Assembly (NCBI GenBank): GCA_005777155.1
Contig: SXNM01000322.1
Span: forward strand, 1-33,570
DNA: 33,570 bases
Reading direction: 5' to 3'
Source: Pseudomonadota bacterium
GTDB taxonomy: Bacteria > Myxococcota_A > UBA9042
The position numbers and the translations under genes were made by a program. Of the stretch, positions 8,499 through 19,376 are shown one piece after another (the first letter of the stretch is position 1; every line of letters starts with the position of its first letter). The notes under the pieces were generated by a model that ran no database searches, was not told the DNA's origin, and was given only the letters and a program-made list of their open reading frames with translations.

Positions 8499-10766
8499 CC
8501 TGGCGCGGCGCGCGGCGCTGGCTGAGCCGCTCCGCCTGGCCGTCGCCAGGGTCGTCGCCGACGCGCCGGGTGAGGCCATCGTCGGTCGCCGCGGCGCTGG
8601 TGGCCCTGTTCCTCGCGGTCCTCGTGACCGTGCCGCGTGCCGGTGTGGCAGACGCTCCGGCCTCTGGCCTACGACGCCTGGCCGTGGTCGCAGGGAGCAA
8701 CGACGGCGGCGCCGAGCGGGTGCGGCTGCGCTTCGCCAACAGCGACGCGCTGTCGATGGCGTCGGTGCTGCAGGGCTTCGGCGGCGTGCAAGGCCAGGAT
8801 CTCTGGCGTGTCTCTGACGCGACGGCCGCCACGCTGCGGCACGCGATCGCGCAGGCAGGCGCCGCGGCGGCCGCTGCGCGCCTCGGACTGCGGCGAGGCC
8901 AGCAGCGGGTCGAGGTCGTGCTCTACTACTCGGGCCACTCCGATGAAGAGGGCTTGCTGCCGGCCGGTGAGCTCGTGCGCTACGCGGAGCTGCGGTCGGC
9001 GCTGGCGGCGCTTCAGGTTGATGTTCGCATCGCGATCCTGGACTCGTGCGCCTCGGGCGCGCTGATCCGCGGCGAGGGTGGCACGCGGCGGCCGCCCTTC
9101 CTCTACGATCAGAGCTCGCAGGTGCGAGGCCACGCCTATCTCACCTCTGCCTCGGCCGATGAGGCAGCGCAGGAGTCTGACCGCATCGGCGCGAGCTACT
9201 TCACCCACCACCTCGTGACCGGGCTGCGAGGCGCCGCCGACGTCGATCGCGACCGCCGCGTTACGCTGTCTGAGGCCTACCAGTAAGCCTTTCACGCCAC
9301 CTTGGACACCACGCAGAAGAGCATGCGGGGTCCGCAGCATCCGAACGATGACTTCGAGCTGGCAGGCTCGGGCGACGTGGTGATCACCGACCTGAGCGTC
9401 GCAGGCGCCATGCTGGTCCTCGACCGCGGCGCGGCGGGCCGGTTCTTTGTCCGCGACGCCGGCGGTCGCCTGGCCGCCGAGCTGGACAAGGTGCCGGGCC
9501 GCTCCAGTGAGCTTGGCCTCGATCCTGGCCGCTACCGGGTGGAGCTGCGGCGCGATCAGCGCGTCTGGGAGGCCGAGATCGTGGTGCAGCAGGGCAAGCG
9601 CTCGGTGGTCGACACCGCGGCGATGCGGCCGATGGAGCTGGCGCAGACGCGGGCCCGCGGTGGAGCGGCCGGTGGCCAGGCGGGGCTGGACTCGCCCTGG
9701 ACACAGCGGTCGGCGCGCGTTCCGACGTGGAGTCTGCCGGGAGCGTCCCGCTCGAGCGGCGCGGTGCCGTTCAACGTGTCGGTTCTGCCGGGGCTCTCGC
9801 TCTACGGCACGGACAGGCACGTCACCGATCTGTCGCTGAACCTCATCGCCGGCCTGAACGGTTCGATCAGCGGGCTGGAGGCTGCGACCGTCCTCAACGT
9901 GACCCGGGGCGACATGCGCGGCACGCAGATCGCCGGCGCAGGCAACGCCATCGGCGGACACGTCATTGGGGGTCCAGCTCGCCGGCTCCTTCAATTTTGC
10001 CGGCGGCGATGTCGACGGCTTCCAGGTCGCCGGCGGCGCCAACTTCGCCGGTGACGTCCGAGGTGGGCAGATCGCCGGCGCGATCAACATCGCGCGTGGG
10101 CCGGTGCGGGGATTCCAGGCCGCGGCGCTGCTGAACCTGGGCGGCGACCTCGCCGGCGCCCAAGTGGGGATGCTCAACGTCGCGGCCCGGCTCGATGGGG
10201 CGCAGCTGGGACTGGTCAATGTCGCCGGCGCCTCGGAGGGCCTACAGCTGGGGCTCATCAACGTCGCCACTGGGCCAGAGGCCGAGACTTTTGGGCTGCT
10301 GAGCTTCGTGCAGAACGGCTACAATCACTTAGAATTCTGGCTCTCCGACAGCACCATGGCGAGCGCAGGGATCAAGTTCGGTGGCCGACATATGTATACG
10401 ATCCTGGCGGTCGGCTACGGCTATCAGCGGAGGGACGCCTGGGAGGCGGCGATGGGTTGGGGCCTGCACTTCAACCTCGGCGGCCGATTCTACCTCGACA
10501 CCGATGCGCTTTTTGGCTCGCGCTGGCGACAGCGGGAGGGTGTTGAGACGGGTCCAGCGCCGCAGGATGCGCTGGTGCGGTTCCGGGCGAGCCTGGGCGT
10601 CAGGCTGTTCTCGAAGGCGAGCATGTTCATCGGGTCTGGCGTGACGATCGCCACGACGTTGCCTTCGCAGGAGCCTGTGGCGCCGCGGTGCTGTGGCCGT
10701 GTCGTGCAGGAAGAGGATCGGGTCGTATCAGTCGGGCCGGCGCTCTTTGCGGGACTGCAGTTTTGA
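8495..10766 (+). pseudogene. Caspase-like (peptidase C14) protein with a C-terminal LA_2272-type surface-repeat/barrel region, interrupted by an in-frame TAA and a 1-nt frameshift
   Basis: Caspase His motif VVLYYSGHSDEEG and Cys motif IAILDSCASGA. In-frame TAA 9284-9286 (EAYQ*AFHATLDTTQKSMRGPQHP...). A G5 run at 9968-9972 shifts the frame (GNAIGGHVIG / VQLAGSFNFAGGDVDGFQ). The downstream frame runs to TGA at 10766. Confidence 0.8.
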
Positions 10767-10974
10767 TGGCGGGGCCTGATGGTCACGCCTCGCCCGGGTA
10801 GGCGATTTGTGTAGGTGCTGCGGTCGGCGGCCTGGCAGTCTGGCGGTCTGGCGGTTCGGTCGTTCAGCGTTGTGGGCGTGTCCAACTCCACCCCAAATGG
10901 GCCGACCCACTGCCACTACAACCGCCCCCCGGCGCGCTGCAGGAGCGCTCAGCCGCCCTGCTCCAAGCCACCCA

Positions 10975-12861
10975 TCAATCGCCCCCAGCCGATCGCCCCT
11001 CCGCGGCGGGCGCCGCGCAGGCATATCGCTCCGAGAAGAAGACCCGCATCGCCTTCGAATCGTTGGCAAACGCCGGTCCAGGCCAGGCCTTCCGCAGCAG
11101 CGCCTCAATCAACACACAGGCCTCGTCGCCAGCCAGCGCCGCAGGACCGAGCAGCAGCCGCTCCCGCGCCGGCTCCAGCTCCAGGGCCTGAATGACGGCC
11201 CAGTCCACCGGCAAAGGTCGCCGACGCTGCAGGTGCACGCCGAGCAACAGGTGCCAGACGCCCTCCGGCATGGCGCCAGACTTCGCCAGCGCGTCCCCTA
11301 GGTTGTGCTGCACCCGCCACGACTCGGGGACGACCTCAACGGCCCGTGTAAAGAGCGCGGTCTGGTCGTGCCATGGCCGCTGGTCGCGCACCCGCAAGGC
11401 TGCAAACAAGGCCCACACGCACAGGCAGACCAGCAGGCCCCACAACACGCCACGCGCGGGCCACGGACGCGCCACGGATCCCGAGGCGAGGACCGTCAAA
11501 GGGCCGTCTGCCACCATGGCGCGAGTCGGTATGCCTGCTGCCTCGCGAGGCGCCGCAGCAGTCGCGATCCCCGCCGCCGCGAGCCCACCTGCGCTCGCCT
11601 TCGCCGCCGCCAGCGCCGAAGCCTCAGCGCCGACGCCAGGGCCCGCCCATCGGCGCGCCACCGCCCGCCAAGCGAGCCACGCGAAGCCGACAGAGACCGG
11701 CAGCACGGCCCCGTACAGCAGCCGCTGCGCGTACTCCGTCGGCGACACATAGAGGAGATTGCTGACAGCGACGATCGGCGCGGCCCAGAGCAATACCCAG
11801 CAGAGCGCTGCGAAGTCGCGTCGCCACAGCGAACGCAGGGCGACGAACGCCGCAGCCGCCGCGACCGCTGCGCCAGCGAGCGCCTGACCGGCGAATGCCG
11901 CTACATCGGCGTGGTACACGCCATGGCTGAAATTTGGCGCGACTTGCAGCGGGAGAACGGTATCTGAGGCGCCGCGCCAAGCGATCGCGAACGCCAGGAC
12001 CAGGCGCTGCGCCGGGTCAAGCGCGGCGAGGACGTTGTCGCTGACCTGCTCCGTGCCGCCACCGTGGGCGCGCGCGACCATCTGCAGCGTCAGGGCCGCG
12101 ACCGGCAGCGCGGTAGCGGACCACGCGAGCCAGCCGGCCGCTGAATCGCGGCGACAGTAGGCCAGCAGCCCAAGCAGGGGCAGCCCAAGCAGAGCGGTCT
12201 CTTTGAACAAGCAGCCGACGCCGACGAGCGCGGCAGCGCGGGCCAGGGCCATGGGTGCCGAGGATTGGAGGGCGTGGGTCAGGGCGGCGGCGACCGCGGC
12301 GAAGGCGAGCACATCGGCGCCTCCAACCAGGGCGCCCACTGCCTCCGCCTGCAAGGGGTGGACGGCGAACAACGAGCAGGCGATGGCGGCGATGACGCGG
12401 TCGTGCGCCCGCAATTGCGGCAGCCCAGGCGCCTCGCCGAGAGGTCGCCGGCGTCGGGTGCGCAACAGCGCAAGTGTGAGGGTAAGCGCTGCGGCGACGG
12501 CGACGACATGCGCCAGCAGCGCGAAGGCGCGGAACGGCAACGGCGAGCCCGTGCCCACGGCCCACAGTCCGCGCCAGATCAGCGGAAGCGCCGGCCGCCA
12601 GCTGACCTTGGCTGGCCCGCCGAGCGGCAGTCCCCAGAAATCGCGCTCCAACCATCCGGTCGCGACGTCGACGCGGCCCTGCACCACCGGGCTGCCGAGG
12701 ATGGCGTGCTGATCGTCGTACACAAAGCCGCCATCAAGGGTGATGGCGCCGGCAGCGACGGCGATGAGGAGGGGCGCCGTCGTCAGCCACCGCGACGCCG
12801 CGACGCCGGACCCAAGGGCGGGCTCAGGAGCGCGATCGGTGGCTGCAGAGGTCTCGGGCAT
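10975..12861 (-). CDS. Polytopic membrane protein, TMTC/GT-C glycosyltransferase-like, with a possible TPR-like C-terminus
   Basis: MPETSAATDRAP... then GGFVYDDQHAILGSPVVQG...DFWG...SWRPALPLIW (TMTC-like luminal motif), many TM segments, and C-terminal VVPESWRVQHNLGDALAKSG. Probable ATG at 12861; the ORF track start at 13092 is an extension. Confidence 0.75.
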   Translation of the reverse strand: MPETSAATDRAPEPALGSGVAASRWLTTAPLLIAVAAGAITLDGGFVYDDQHAILGSPVVQGRVDVATGWLERDFWGLPLGGPAKVSWRPALPLIWRGLWAVGTGSPLPFRAFALLAHVVAVAAALTLTLALLRTRRRRPLGEAPGLPQLRAHDRVIAAIACSLFAVHPLQAEAVGALVGGADVLAFAAVAAALTHALQSSAPMALARAAALVGVGCLFKETALLGLPLLGLLAYCRRDSAAGWLAWSATALPVAALTLQMVARAHGGGTEQVSDNVLAALDPAQRLVLAFAIAWRGASDTVLPLQVAPNFSHGVYHADVAAFAGQALAGAAVAAAAAFVALRSLWRRDFAALCWVLLWAAPIVAVSNLLYVSPTEYAQRLLYGAVLPVSVGFAWLAWRAVARRWAGPGVGAEASALAAAKASAGGLAAAGIATAAAPREAAGIPTRAMVADGPLTVLASGSVARPWPARGVLWGLLVCLCVWALFAALRVRDQRPWHDQTALFTRAVEVVPESWRVQHNLGDALAKSGAMPEGVWHLLLGVHLQRRRPLPVDWAVIQALELEPARERLLLGPAALAGDEACVLIEALLRKAWPGPAFANDSKAMRVFFSERYACAAPAAEGRSAGGD

Positions 12862-13194
12862 CGTCAAGATCGCCTGGCGGGCCACGCGGCGGCACCGACC
12901 CACACCATGGCCTCTCAAGGGGCCAAGGGCAAGCCGTGGCGACGAGCCCGAACCCCCTGCGCCTGGAGCGACCGCGCGCCCCCAAATTGGCGCTCGGGCC
13001 CGCACATCGGCATCCTGGGGGCCATGCGTTGCCCCGCCCAAGCCTTCGCCGCACAAGACCGCGTGTGCTGCTCCACCAGCCATGAGCCGCACGCCGGCGA
13101 CGCCGACCGCTGGTCAATCGCTGAGGCGAAGCGCCCAACGGCCTCGTACCCGGCCACGCTACGAGGATCATGGCGACATCGCGCCGACCACCCC

Positions 13195-14703
13195 ATGCGT
13201 GGCTACGATCGGATCCCGACCGGCAGCGCGCGATCCCATGTGGCGCGGGCCGTCGCGCTGCTGTGCTGCGTCGCGACCCACGTCATCGGCGGCCTCGCCA
13301 CGGCAGCAGCGGCCACGCCAAGCCCGACGCCTGCGCTGACGCCGACGCCGGCGGCGCGGGTGGTTTCGGGGTCGTCGTCGACCGCCAGATCGCCTGCGCC
13401 GGTGACGAGCCAGGGCCCCGATCACTTGCTGTTGATCAGCATCGACGGCCTCTCCTGGCCGACCCTGATGGCGCACGCCGGCAAGACCCCAAACCTCCAG
13501 CGGCTGCTGAACGCAGGCAGCGCGGGCCCGCTCGAGAGCGTCTTCCCTTCGATGACCTGGGCCGCCCACGCCTCGATCCTCACCGGCTGCACACCGCGCC
13601 GTCACGGAGTGCCGGGCAACCGTTACTACGATCGCGCCGCGCAGGCCTGGGTCGAGGTCGCAGAGCGCCAGCAAGCTCAGATCGTTCGCACACCGTCGCT
13701 GCTTGAAGCCGCGACGCAGCGCGGTTGGTCGGCGGCGGCGCTGTTTTGGCCGAATACCGGCGGCGCCAAGGGGGTCGAGTGGAACGTCCCCGAGCTCTAC
13801 GAAGCGCGTCACTTTGAGCGACAGACCAGCCCAGCGCTGCGACAGGCCCTGCGGGAGATCGGGCTCCGGCCAGAACTGCTGCCGCGACTGGGCCACGACG
13901 AGTCGCTCTTTCAGGACTCACTGACGCGCGACTTGGTGGCCCACCTCGTCAGCAAGCACCGCCCGCGCGTCGTTCTCGCTCACCTGCTGGCGGTCGACAC
14001 CGCGGGTCACCGCTACGGACCGACCTCGGCGGCGATGGGCTGGGCCCTCGAGCACGTGGACCGCATGGTGGGCGACATGGTGGCTGCGTACGCTGGCGCT
14101 GGGCTGGGCGGTCGCCTGCTGGCCGTTGTGGTCTCCGATCACGGCTTTTTTCCTGTCGACCGAGCGGTCTACGTGCCAAAGCTGTTGCCGACGCTGCGCC
14201 TGCCGACACGCGTGACGCGAGGTCTGCGCCTCGCCGCCAACGGTCACGCCTTGTTCGTGTATGCGACGACGCCAGCCGCGCGCGAGGGCCTCGTCGCCGT
14301 CGCCGCCGCGTTGCGGGCATTGCCCGACTTCGAGCAAGTGATCGGCTCGGACCGCCTGCCGGAGCTTGGCCTCGGCGACGGCGCAGTCGACCCGATCGTC
14401 CCCGACCTCGTCGCCTTGGCGCGCCCCGAGGTGCTGCTCTGGAACGGCAGCCACCCGCCGCGCGACGCGCCGCTGCCGATGTATGGGATGCACGGCCACT
14501 TGCCCGCCCACGTCGACCTGCAGGGCGTCTTCATCGCCCACGGACAGGGCGTCGCCGCCGGTCGCCGCCTGCAGCGAATGCGCGCCATCGACGTCGCGCC
14601 CACGCTCTCGGCGCGGCTCGGCCTCGAGCTGCCCGGTTGCGACGGCCGCGTCCGCGCCGATGCGACGACCACGGCGACGGCGCCACCGCCGGCAGCGCCC
14701 TAA
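13195..14703 (+). CDS. Secreted alkaline-phosphatase-superfamily (type I phosphodiesterase / nucleotide pyrophosphatase-like) protein
   Basis: MRGYDRIPTG... signal-like region, then HLLLISIDGLSWPTLMAHAGKTPNLQRLLNAG...SVFPSMTWAAHASILTGCTPRRHGVPGN, VVVSDHGFFPV and GMHGHLPAHVDLQGVFIAHG. Confidence 0.88.
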   Translation: MRGYDRIPTGSARSHVARAVALLCCVATHVIGGLATAAAATPSPTPALTPTPAARVVSGSSSTARSPAPVTSQGPDHLLLISIDGLSWPTLMAHAGKTPNLQRLLNAGSAGPLESVFPSMTWAAHASILTGCTPRRHGVPGNRYYDRAAQAWVEVAERQQAQIVRTPSLLEAATQRGWSAAALFWPNTGGAKGVEWNVPELYEARHFERQTSPALRQALREIGLRPELLPRLGHDESLFQDSLTRDLVAHLVSKHRPRVVLAHLLAVDTAGHRYGPTSAAMGWALEHVDRMVGDMVAAYAGAGLGGRLLAVVVSDHGFFPVDRAVYVPKLLPTLRLPTRVTRGLRLAANGHALFVYATTPAAREGLVAVAAALRALPDFEQVIGSDRLPELGLGDGAVDPIVPDLVALARPEVLLWNGSHPPRDAPLPMYGMHGHLPAHVDLQGVFIAHGQGVAAGRRLQRMRAIDVAPTLSARLGLELPGCDGRVRADATTTATAPPPAAP

Positions 14704-15091
14704 AAGCGGTGGCGTAGGCGGGCCGTCACAGAAGCGTCAGGTACCGCGTTGGGCAAACTGAGCGCCGCCAGGGAGACGAAACGAATCGAAGTCTTGCGCT
14801 CCGACCCAAGCGCGACCGCGGTTCAACCCTCGCAGCTGCGCACGACCGCGCCGGCGCGTTCCTGTCTCGTGTCGCAGGGGCGAAGTCAACGGAGAGCGCG
14901 TTGGCAAGTCTCCGAGACCACCAAGGGCGAGTCCCACGGGAGGCCAAACCTGAAGTGCGATTGGATTCGCGGGCACGGTCGCGGGCAGCAGAGGCCTGGT
15001 GCCCGTGGCGGGACCTCGGGAGCCCCCAGCGGTCTCCAAAGGTGCAGAGCGCCCGCGCTGTGAAGGCGGTGGACCGGCGGCGCCGCACCCT

Positions 15092-18000
15092 CTACAGGAT
15101 CGGCGCTGACTTCGGCGTCACCGTCCCCATGTCGACATAGGCGCCGTCCTGCATGATGACGAACGCCCGGCTCTCAAAGCCGAGGCCGCCCTTGCCGTCG
15201 TGGCGAATCACCTGCACGCGGCCCATGCCAAAGCCCATCGGCCCGCGGCTGTAATAATGCGCCAGCAGGCGATAGGGATAGGCGCTCAGCTGGTCGATCC
15301 TGAAGCACTCGGGACCGTAGCCGGTGGTGATGTCGGCGTAGAGCTCGCCGCCGCTTTGGAGGCTGGAGTCCCGAAACGAGGCGTGGTCAAAGTCCTTGTC
15401 GAAGATGTGGAAGTCGACGTCGTTGGCGTCGGTCTCCCACGAGACGACGAAGCGTAGCGAGGGCGAGATCGCTTGCACGTTCCCGGCCTTGGCCGACTTC
15501 ACGGCGCGGATGATCTGCTCGTCGTCGTTGAGGATACGCATGACGCCGGCAGGGCTGCGCCAACGAGGCTCCTCCTTGCGCGCCCGCTCGATGGCGGCGA
15601 GCGCCCCGTCGTAGTCGCCACGTCGGGCCAGCGCCATCGCTAGGTTGTGGAAGCCGCTGGGATGATCCGGTCGCTGGTCGCCGGCCGCGAAGTAGGTATC
15701 AGCCGCCAGCTGATCTCCGGCACCTCTTTGCGCTCGATGAGATTGCCGGCGAAACGGCGTAGGTCGGCGCGCGAGGGGAACATATCGATGAGCGAACCGT
15801 ACGCGCGGGCGGCCTGGCGCGGATCGTCCATGGCCTCAAAGACCTCGCCGAGGGCGACCAGAGCCAAGATGTCGCCGACCTCTTCTTGGCTCCAGGCCCA
15901 CGCCTCGGCGAGCGCGGACGTGCGCTTGTTGGCCTCAATCAGCCCGCGGGTCTTGGCGTAGCGCCCGGTGACGTTCGGCGTGTTGGCGATGCCGGCCTCA
16001 AGCTCGCTGAGCTCGCGCTTGCGCTGTTCGAGCGCTTCGATCCTCTCGCGCTCGGCCGCCAGGCGTTGGCGCTCCTCCTCCGCGCGCGCTGCTGCGGCCG
16101 CAGCCTCGGCCCATTGTCGTTCGAGCTCCGCTTGCTGACGCCCAAGCGCGGCCTGCTGGGCAGCCAAGTGCTTGCGGGCGCGTTCGAGCGCAGCGTACAC
16201 CCTTCATACCAATGGTGAACTGGACAGTCACCTTGCCGGAAACACCCGGGTCAACGCGAAGCACCTGCTCGTAGCAGCGCTGAATCGCCGACCTCTTGCG
16301 AGGCAGGATCTTGTCGACCTTCGCCCTGCCGTCTGGATCCGATCCGCCAGCCAGCCTGCCTTGGATCACTTGGGCGCGATCGTGGCGTTGCTGTGGCTCG
16401 CCGAGCTCGGCTCTCTCTCGTTGCCACCTGCCAACGACCAATCCGCCGTCGCGCTGCGCCTTCTCGACAGTGCCTCCTCGGCCCCCCGACGCCTCCCTCC
16501 GCGCCCCGCTCCCAGGCCCAGTTTCCTCGCCTGCTTTGCCGGCCTCGCCGAATTCACGATTGATGAACCCTGGTGCCTCATCGTCTCCGTCATCGCCAAA
16601 AATTTGGCGATGCAACCCATTCATGTCGGAACCTGGCAACACACTGAACTTGCTGTTTCTTTCCATCGCCGCCACTTCCGGTCGGGGAGGCTCTCTCGTG
16701 ATGTCTGGCCTGCGCTCTGCCAGCGGCGCCGCTGCCGGCGGCAGAGCGGGTGCGGCCTGGGCGAGGGGCTCGTTGCCGTCGTCCAGCTCCAGCCGCCCTG
16801 GCCGCACCGCCGCTTCAGCCTCGTCCTTTCGGGCGGCCGAATCGCTCTCGGCGTTCTTCGGCAGATCGGCGAGTGCCCCCTCATGCAGGCTCTTTCGGTC
16901 CATGTGAACGACGCGGCCCGACTTCGAGATCGACAGCACGTCCGAAAGGGCCGTCCGGTCAAGCTTGTAGCGGTCGTAGTCCTTTTCGGTCTCCAGGACC
17001 AAGAGCGCCGTCAGATCCGACAGGACGCGGTGGGTGGTCGAGAGTTTGAGCGCCTGGGCCTTGGCCACCGGCCGCGTGTCGGGGTCGCCGAACTCGCTGT
17101 CGTAGAGCAAGCGCCGAATGCGCGCTGCCACCCAGGCGCGCTGCAGCAGGGGACGCGCGGTCGGCGTCATCTTGAGCGAGATCTTCTTCTCCACGCCACC
17201 TTTGAGCTCGAGTTCGATGTTATCGTCGGCGACACCGCCCGCGTCGACCTCGGTATAGATCAGCGCGCTATCGCCCGCCTGCAGGCCCTCGAGGGTGCGC
17301 GGCCAGACCCACGCCGAGCCCGACACCGCGACCTGGATCGGCTTGAAGGTCTGCTGGGCGAGCGCGGCGAAGGCGGCGAAGGCGGCGTCCGCCCCAGTCG
17401 GGACAGCCGTGGCCGAAGGGGTGGCGGCAGCGGTGGCGGCGGCGATCTGCACGTGCACGCCGTCATTGGGCAATCCGGCGGTGGCCCGCGCGCGCAGGAC
17501 GTCGAGGTCGCGGGCGCCGTTGCTCTCGAGGGTGTCGAGGCGGGTCACGCCGGCGGCGCCGAGCGCGCGAGCGCTCGAACGCAAGGCGTCGATGGAACGC
17601 GGGCCGGCGGTGGCGATGCCGTTGCCGAAGAGCAAGACGCGCGCGTTCTTGGGACCCGCGCTGTCCGCCTCGCCCTCTGCCCCGCCTTTGGCGAGGAGCT
17701 TGGCGGCGGCCGCGAGGGCCCGGCTGTAGTCGGAGGCGCCGAGCGGGCCGCGCGCCTCGAGCGTCGCGCGCTGGGTCTTGCCCCACTCTCCCGGCGGGCC
17801 GTCGTGGATGTCGACGACCTCCTGATCGAACGCCATCACTACGACTTTGCTCGCCTTGTGCGATGCAAGAAACGCCATCAGGCCGTCGAGGTGGTCGAGG
17901 CGTCCCTTGAAGTCGAGCGCCGAAGACGCCGAGGTGTCGAGCATCACGACGACGCGGGCAAAGTCGGCCTCGCTGTCGCCCTTGGGCAGCTGCACGCGCG

Positions 18001-18856
18001 CCAGCACCAGCTCGCCATTGCTTAACGCTTCGTCGCGGCCGCGCACCGCGCTCGGGTGCACGACGACGTCGGCCTGTGGCGCGAAGTCGCGGCGGACGAG
18101 CTCAGCCTTCGCTACCTCCGGGCCATCGCCGGCATCGTCGCCGGCGTTGCCGCCTTTGTCGTTTGGACCGCCAACACCGAACGACTTGGCGCTCGCGCCC
18201 TTGAGGAGGTGGACCGCGACATGCAGGTCCGCGAGCTTGCCGAGGCCTCGCAACGGAAGCACATAGGGCTCATCAGCTGAGGGCAGCTCGCTCGAGAAGC
18301 TGAGGATCAGCTCCTTGACGCCGCTGGCCGGGATCGGAAAGACGCGGGCGCGAAAAGTGTTACCAGCGTCCACCTCGAGCAGCGCCGGATCCTGTTTGCG
18401 ATGCAGGAAGTCCTCGTAGATGCGGTTGGCCTGCTGCTTCTCGACAACCTCACCCTCGCGCCACTCCTCGCCGATCTTCATTGCGAAGCGGCTAACGCCG
18501 GCGCGCGGCGGCAGCGTGATCGAGAAGCGGCCCTCGCGCACGCGAGCCTCTGGGTTGTGAAAGCGCAGCTTCAGCTCTGTGAAGGCCAGCGGCCCGTCGA
18601 TGACTGCCCGCGCCGTCAGCGCCTTGAGCTGCAAGCCGGCGCCGTCGGAGCAGGTCAACGACAGCGGCGGCGCGATCGGCAGGATGTCCGGACGTTCGGC
18701 GGCTCCCTCAGTCGCGGGCTTGAAGTTGTCTTCGTTAAAGAAGACAGGGGCCTTGCCCGGCCACTTGAGCCTGCCACACCCGCTGAAAGAGACCGACAGG
18801 ACGCACGCAAGCGCGAACGTCAGCGCAACATGACGGCACAAAAGTCGATGGGTCAT
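15092..18856 (-). pseudogene. VIT/VWA-domain lipoprotein with an AgmX/PglI-like segment, coiled coil and DUF2135-type C-terminus, split by two frame changes
   Basis: MTHRLLCRHVALTFALACVLSVSFSGCGRLKW lipoprotein start; VIT region (LTARAVIDGPLAFTELKLRFHNPEARVREGRFSITLPPRAGVSRFAMKIGEEWREGEVVEKQQANRIYEDFLHRKQDPALLE); VWA (VVVMLDTSASSALDFKGRLDHL); KRSAIQRCYEQVLRVDPGVSGKVTVQFTIGMKG, then a frame change near 16190-16200 to VYAALERARKHL...; a second near 15727 before AADTYFAAGDQRPDHPSGFHNLAMALARRGDYDGALAAIERA; then SLRFVVSWETDANDVDFHIFDK...YADITTGYGPECFRI. Confidence 0.8.
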
Positions 18857-18968
18857 CGTGGCTCCGTGCCGGACACCGCCGGCAAGTGGCCGTCGATGCA
18901 TCTGGGGCGACGCTAATCACTGCGAGGAGCCTCACCGCAAGGTAAAGCGCCAGCGTCGTGGGACCAGG

Positions 18969-19021
18969 TGTCAAACGCCACCAGAAATTGACCCACCCTT
19001 TGCCAGTAAGATTGACCCACC
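18969..19021. mobile_element. Solo IS21-family-like terminus (TGT start with repeated ATTGACCCACC)
   Basis: TGTCAAACGCCACCAGAAATTGACCCACCCTTTGCCAGTAAGATTGACCCACC: ATTGACCCACC occurs at 18987-18997 and 19011-19021. No istA/istB follows. Confidence 0.45.
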
Positions 19022-19376
19022 CCGCGCGATGCATGAGCGCGGCGAGTGCGAGCATGCGGGGCCGCCCAACGCCAACGCGGCGCCCTCGGTCCTGGCGCGT
19101 ACGCGAGAGGTCGCGGTCGGTCTCTCAAGGCTCTGCGAGTCGGGAGGCATGAAAGCTGTGGGGGTACTTCAAGTGCCTGCTAGGCTCGGTTGTGTGGATC
19201 TGTGCGTGGGGCGCTTGTTTTCGGCGTACTTGTGGGTCCGGATGGGCCGGCTTGATCGGGAGCCGGTTGTTGACTCGTGGCCGACCGGCTGACAGGGTCG
19301 AGCGGGTCTCATGATGGGGTGATGGGGTGCGCAGATGTGGGGCAATGCAACCCACACCCGCCCCGGGGAGACCTCA

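Noticed and set aside
8669-10270. 533-aa minus-strand ORF
   Set aside because: Antisense to the caspase-repeat gene; its repeated segments merely mirror the sense repeats.
12265-13194. N-terminal 310 codons of the 812-aa plus ORF
   Set aside because: Overlaps the TMTC-like gene antisense and lacks domain character; true start of the phosphatase is most likely ATG 13195.
16172-18025. 617-aa plus-strand ORF
   Set aside because: Antisense shadow of the VIT/VWA gene.
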